DNA from: Pollutibacter sp044353505
Lineage (GTDB): Bacteria; Bacteroidota; Bacteroidia; Chitinophagales; Chitinophagaceae
NCBI GenBank assembly: GCA_044353505.1
Contig: JBILBU010000001.1
Coordinates: 62,001 to 126,000 of the forward strand
Reading direction: 5' to 3'
DNA length: 64,000 nt
A program made the translations under genes and the position numbers. Shown here piece after piece: positions 60,871 to 64,000 of this stretch. The notes under the pieces were generated by a model, which was given only the letters and a program-made list of their open reading frames with translations, was not told the DNA's origin and searched no databases. Each line of letters opens with the position of its first letter. Position 1 is the stretch's first letter.

Positions 60871-62124
60871 ATGAAGAAGTTTGTTTCTCTTTTTGCCATG
60901 TTGCTTTTAGCCCACTCCTACTCGTTTGCACAAGTTGAAAAGACTTATGATATATTGATAAAAAACGGTACTGTGATCGACCCGAAAAATAATATTCATG
61001 AAGTACTTGATATTGGGATTAAGGCAGGCAAAATTTTAAAGCTTGGGAAAGGAATTGATGCTTCACTTGCAAAGCAGGTTGTCAATGCAAGGGGGCTGTT
61101 GATTACACCCGGACTAATCGATATACATGGACATGTGTTTCATGGCACACAAGAAAATCATTATTTGAGTGATGGGTTTGACGCACTTCCTCCTGATGGT
61201 TTTACGTTAAGAACTGGAGTAACCACGATTGTTGATTGTGGAAGTGCTGGATGGAGAAATTTCAGCACGTTCAAAAAAAATATCATTGACAGATCACGCA
61301 CCAGGGTATTGTCCTTTCTCAACATTGTTGGTGAAGGAATGCGCGGAGGGGCATATGAACAGAACATAGATGATATGAATCCGATAGCAGCTGCTGATAT
61401 GGCTAAACAGTACAAGGAACATATCGTTGGTTTCAAGTTGGCTCATTTCTCTGGACACGACTGGAGGCCTACAGACAAGGCAGTAGAAGCCGGAATACTT
61501 GCCGGTATGCCCGTAATCATCGATTTTGGAGGATCCAATCCTACACTCTCTATAGAAGAACTTTATATGAAACATCTAAGGCCTGGTGATATCTATACGC
61601 ATACGTATGCATCGCTAAACGGCGCAAGAGAAACGATTGTTGATGAAAAGACAAATCAATTAAAACCATTCGTACTTGAAGCTCAACTCAGGGGAATCAT
61701 CTTTGATGTTGGTTATGGCGGTGCCAGTTTCAATTTCACGCAAGCGATTCCTGCACTGAAAGCAGGTTTGTATCCCAACACGATAAGCACAGACCTCCAT
61801 ACGGGGAGCATGAATGCTTCAATGAAAAACCAATTGGACATCATGTCAAAATTCATGCTCATGGGCATGTCGCTTGACGAAGTAATAAAAGCCAGCACAT
61901 GGTCGCCTGCCAAAGCAATTCAGAGAGAAGAGCTTGGCCATCTTTCTGAGGGCGCCATTGCGGATATTGCTATCCTGCGCATACTGAAAGGAAGGTTTGG
62001 ATTCTACGACAAGACTGGATACAAGATGAAAGGCAAAGAAAAGTTTGAGTGTGAAGTAACAATAAAGGGAGGGGCAATTGTTTACGACCTCAATGGAAAT
62101 GCTTCTCCCATCTATGTAAAATAA
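60871..62124 (+). CDS. Exported metallo-dependent amidohydrolase/deacetylase
   Basis: I choose ATG 60871 because it starts a good signal peptide (MKKFVSLFAMLLLAHSYSFA); the frame reaches back to a GTG at 60787. The amidohydrolase fold is clear: DILIKNGTVIDPKN, ITPGLIDIHGHVFHG with His86 and His88, GFKLAHFSG with Lys189, IYTHTYAS with His244, and STDLHTGS with Asp308. The beta-5 position, normally a histidine ligand, reads VIIDFGGS with Asp218. The protein resembles dihydroorotase-like deacetylases (EF_0837 type) that accompany SelA/DgaE-like genes. It is divergent from the lactonase-RidA operon across about 120 bases, suggesting shared control. It may remove an N-acyl group before the lyase step. 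Confidence 0.85.
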   Translation: MKKFVSLFAMLLLAHSYSFAQVEKTYDILIKNGTVIDPKNNIHEVLDIGIKAGKILKLGKGIDASLAKQVVNARGLLITPGLIDIHGHVFHGTQENHYLSDGFDALPPDGFTLRTGVTTIVDCGSAGWRNFSTFKKNIIDRSRTRVLSFLNIVGEGMRGGAYEQNIDDMNPIAAADMAKQYKEHIVGFKLAHFSGHDWRPTDKAVEAGILAGMPVIIDFGGSNPTLSIEELYMKHLRPGDIYTHTYASLNGARETIVDEKTNQLKPFVLEAQLRGIIFDVGYGGASFNFTQAIPALKAGLYPNTISTDLHTGSMNASMKNQLDIMSKFMLMGMSLDEVIKASTWSPAKAIQREELGHLSEGAIADIAILRILKGRFGFYDKTGYKMKGKEKFECEVTIKGGAIVYDLNGNASPIYVK

Positions 62125-63843
62125 CTATCTCTCAAGAAGCTTTCTTGCATTTGCAACTTCTTCCTTATTTACAGGACTTTTATTGTTGCTGTAACTTTTT
62201 CTGACATAGGTCATCAGATCAGCAAGTTGTTGATTATTTAAGAAATTGAATTTCGGCATCACATTATTATACTCTTTACCCAATACCTTAATTGGACCTT
62301 CAAGTCCCTTTAACAAAACAGATATCAATCTTTTTTTATCTCCATTCACCCATTCAGAATTCACCAATGGAGGATACCTATTTCCATCTCCCATTCCATT
62401 GCCTTGATGACAACTTCTGCAGTATGTATTGTATAGTTGTTCCCCCTTATCAATATTCATCGTTCGCTCTACGTTGTCAAGTACTGGATCCGGATTTTTA
62501 ATATTGGTCCGATTTTCCCTTGCACGCATTCCTTCAAGATCTTTATCGCTAAATTTTTTTTTGTCACCCGTATACATGACTCTCCAGATCTTTCCTTTTT
62601 TTGAATCTGAGATGTACAAAGATCCATCAGGCCCAACTGAAAGTCCCATGGGCCTGTGCCTTGCATCAGCAGTATTTACCAAAGTATCCTGCCCTGCAAA
62701 TCCATCAGCAAACACCTCCATCTTTTGCGCCTTACCGTCTTTGAATGGAATAAATGCAACAAAATAACCTGCTTGCGGATATGGAGCTCGAATGGTAGAC
62801 CCATGCAACGCAACAAAGGCACCATTTTTATACCGCTCAGGAAATTGATTTCCTGTATAGAAGATCAAGTCATTAGGAGCATAGTGTCCGGGGAAACCAA
62901 AGGCTGGTTTGATGATGGTACTGTCTGCACACACCTTGTTACCATCTCCCCCATATTCTGGATTGACCATCACCTTTCCTTTCATCTGGTCATAATAATA
63001 GTATGGCCATCCTGCGTTTGCTCCTGATGGAAGTTTATAAAACCCTTCGGAGGGGAGTACTGCATTTTGCCAAGCAGAATAATACTGCGACCAACTTTGA
63101 TGAAGATTATCTCTGCCATGCACTACAGCGTATAGAGAATTGTCTTGAAAATTCCAATCGAGTCCAACCACGCTTCGAACGCCAGTTGCCACCTTCTTCC
63201 CATCGCTTGTCCGGAACTGATTTAATTTACTTTCATCAAACATCCAAATCCCTGCATTTGAATCAAGTATTGGACATGGATACATACCAGGGGAAGAAGG
63301 AATTCGATTTTTTTCCTGACAAGCGTCAGATGGTGCACCAAAGGCAACATAGATATTGCCCTTATTATCAAAAGCTATGGGCTTTGTGTTATGCTCTCTT
63401 CTTGCACCACTGTCAACCACAATGACCTCAGGCTCTGAAGTAGGAATAAGTTGACCCCTTTTCAATTTGTACCGATAGACCAGCATTTCTGAACTCGTGT
63501 ACAGATACCCATTATGAATTTTCATGGCAGTTGAATAGGCTCCTTCGTTTTTAAACTTACCAAAGTTCTTAATACTATCTGCCCTGCCATCACCATTAAG
63601 ATCACGGAGTGCCCAATTATTTCCTCCTTCTAGGTCAAAACGACCCTTTACATAAATGTCGCCGTTTTCGTTTACAGTAAGGTGACGAGCCACTCCCGGC
63701 AAGCTGTCAACAACAACAATTAAGCCAAATCCATTGGGCAAAAATAAATCGACATTATCTTTATTCGGAGTAGGTAGGGTTGTGCAAGATTGCAATGAAA
63801 TACAAAATGTAATAATGTATAAAAAAAGTAGATGTAGACTCAT
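62125..63843 (-). CDS. Sorbosone-dehydrogenase-like propeller with C-terminal cytochrome c domain
   Basis: A lipobox (CISLQSCTT) near residue 18 predicts a lipoprotein. The N-terminal 440 residues form a propeller of the soluble glucose/sorbosone dehydrogenase type: VARHLTVNENGDIYVKGRF, ATGVRSVVGLDWNFQDNSLY, LHGSTIRAPYP, and GLSVGPDGSLYISDSKKGKI. A class I cytochrome c domain follows, with CRSCH (Cys475, Cys478, His479) and a likely axial Met in NNVMPKF. Such proteins oxidise sugars or polyols in the periplasm, often with PQQ, and pass electrons to the respiratory chain. It is convergent with the amidohydrolase gene (stop codons adjacent) and follows a membrane protein gene. Confidence 0.87.
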   Translation of the reverse strand: MSLHLLFLYIITFCISLQSCTTLPTPNKDNVDLFLPNGFGLIVVVDSLPGVARHLTVNENGDIYVKGRFDLEGGNNWALRDLNGDGRADSIKNFGKFKNEGAYSTAMKIHNGYLYTSSEMLVYRYKLKRGQLIPTSEPEVIVVDSGARREHNTKPIAFDNKGNIYVAFGAPSDACQEKNRIPSSPGMYPCPILDSNAGIWMFDESKLNQFRTSDGKKVATGVRSVVGLDWNFQDNSLYAVVHGRDNLHQSWSQYYSAWQNAVLPSEGFYKLPSGANAGWPYYYYDQMKGKVMVNPEYGGDGNKVCADSTIIKPAFGFPGHYAPNDLIFYTGNQFPERYKNGAFVALHGSTIRAPYPQAGYFVAFIPFKDGKAQKMEVFADGFAGQDTLVNTADARHRPMGLSVGPDGSLYISDSKKGKIWRVMYTGDKKKFSDKDLEGMRARENRTNIKNPDPVLDNVERTMNIDKGEQLYNTYCRSCHQGNGMGDGNRYPPLVNSEWVNGDKKRLISVLLKGLEGPIKVLGKEYNNVMPKFNFLNNQQLADLMTYVRKSYSNNKSPVNKEEVANARKLLER

Positions 63844-63869
63844 GATTGGCTGTTTTTCTATATATAAAA

Positions 63870-64000
63870 CTAGTGCCCCAAAGCAGGATCTTGCTCAATA
63901 TAATCTTTTGGTACCCGCTTATGCCAGTAGGATGCAAGCATAGAACCTGTGATATTCATCAGTGGACCAAACACACCGGCGGCTAGACCAATCGTTGCAA
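63870..64000 (-). CDS. C-terminal fragment of an unidentified membrane protein
   Basis: A minus-strand frame enters from beyond the window and ends at a stop at 63872-63870. The 42 visible residues contain the end of a membrane helix (ATIGLAAGVFGPLMNITGSM), then LASYWHKRVPK and a short charged tail ending DPALGH. This resembles the last helix and cytoplasmic tail of a transporter, but the family cannot be named from so little. It lies 26 bases upstream of the sorbosone-dehydrogenase-like gene on the same strand, so it may supply or clear compounds handled by the exported enzymes. Confidence 0.55.
   Translation of the reverse strand, partial: ATIGLAAGVFGPLMNITGSMLASYWHKRVPKDYIEQDPALGH

Noticed and set aside
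1..64000. tRNA or rRNA genes, CRISPR arrays, insertion sequences, prophage genes
   Set aside because: I looked through the gaps on both strands and saw no cloverleaf-like sequence, regular spacer array, transposase or phage protein. Short RNAs without clear sequence marks could be missed by eye.

Overview
The window is a chromosomal segment of a member of the Bacteroidota, probably a gliding or type IX secreting member of the Cytophagia or a related class. The evidence is a complete gldK-gldL-gldM-gldN operon, SusC-style outer-membrane biology without SusCD (three TonB receptors, one HmuY-type lipoprotein), a DUF4271 gene next to hemD, moderate-to-low GC, few Shine-Dalgarno sites, and several TTG-spacer-TAnnTTTG promoter matches typical of this phylum. 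I saw no tRNA, rRNA, CRISPR array, prophage or insertion sequence.

Layout. 1-14190 is mostly housekeeping: dxs (5' cut), scpA, a DMT exporter, frr, a WecA/TagO-like glycosyl-phosphate transferase, the N-terminal half of transketolase, a LolC/E-type permease with rbfA, an MsbA-like ABC exporter, a DksA-like protein with a histone-H1-like tail, and ileS. 14359-18276 is a haem/iron module: HmuY-like lipoprotein, TonB receptor, and an AraC regulator with a cysteine cluster. 18465-29702 holds gyrB, a 68-residue protein, a SUI1 factor, nadC, gpmI, a second TonB receptor, an ECF sigma factor paired with a membrane-anchored barrel-like protein, and uvrC. 29745-34495 is the gldKLMN operon. 34648-45758 carries a DUF255 thioredoxin-fold protein, hemD, DUF4271, a BamA-like barrel, hemW, gpsA, and an efflux adaptor with its TolC partner. 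A cobalamin riboswitch (about 46105-46283) precedes a BtuB-type receptor, followed by marC and an RmuC-like coiled-coil protein.

50601-56467 is a complete L-rhamnose pathway: transporter rhaT, bifunctional aldolase/dehydrogenase, rhamnose isomerase and FGGY kinase. 56537-64000 is the most unusual part. It encodes an RraA-type aldolase, a SelA/DgaE-like PLP lyase, a RidA protein, a lactonase fused to a second RidA domain, a metallo-amidohydrolase and a sorbosone-dehydrogenase-like c-type cytochrome. Every one of these carries an export or lipoprotein signal. Read together they suggest an oxidative route for an amino-sugar-like compound that runs outside the cytoplasm: oxidation to a lactone, lactone opening, deacylation, ammonia elimination, imine clean-up and aldol cleavage. 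The enzyme families are recognised from sequence; the pathway and its substrate are inference.
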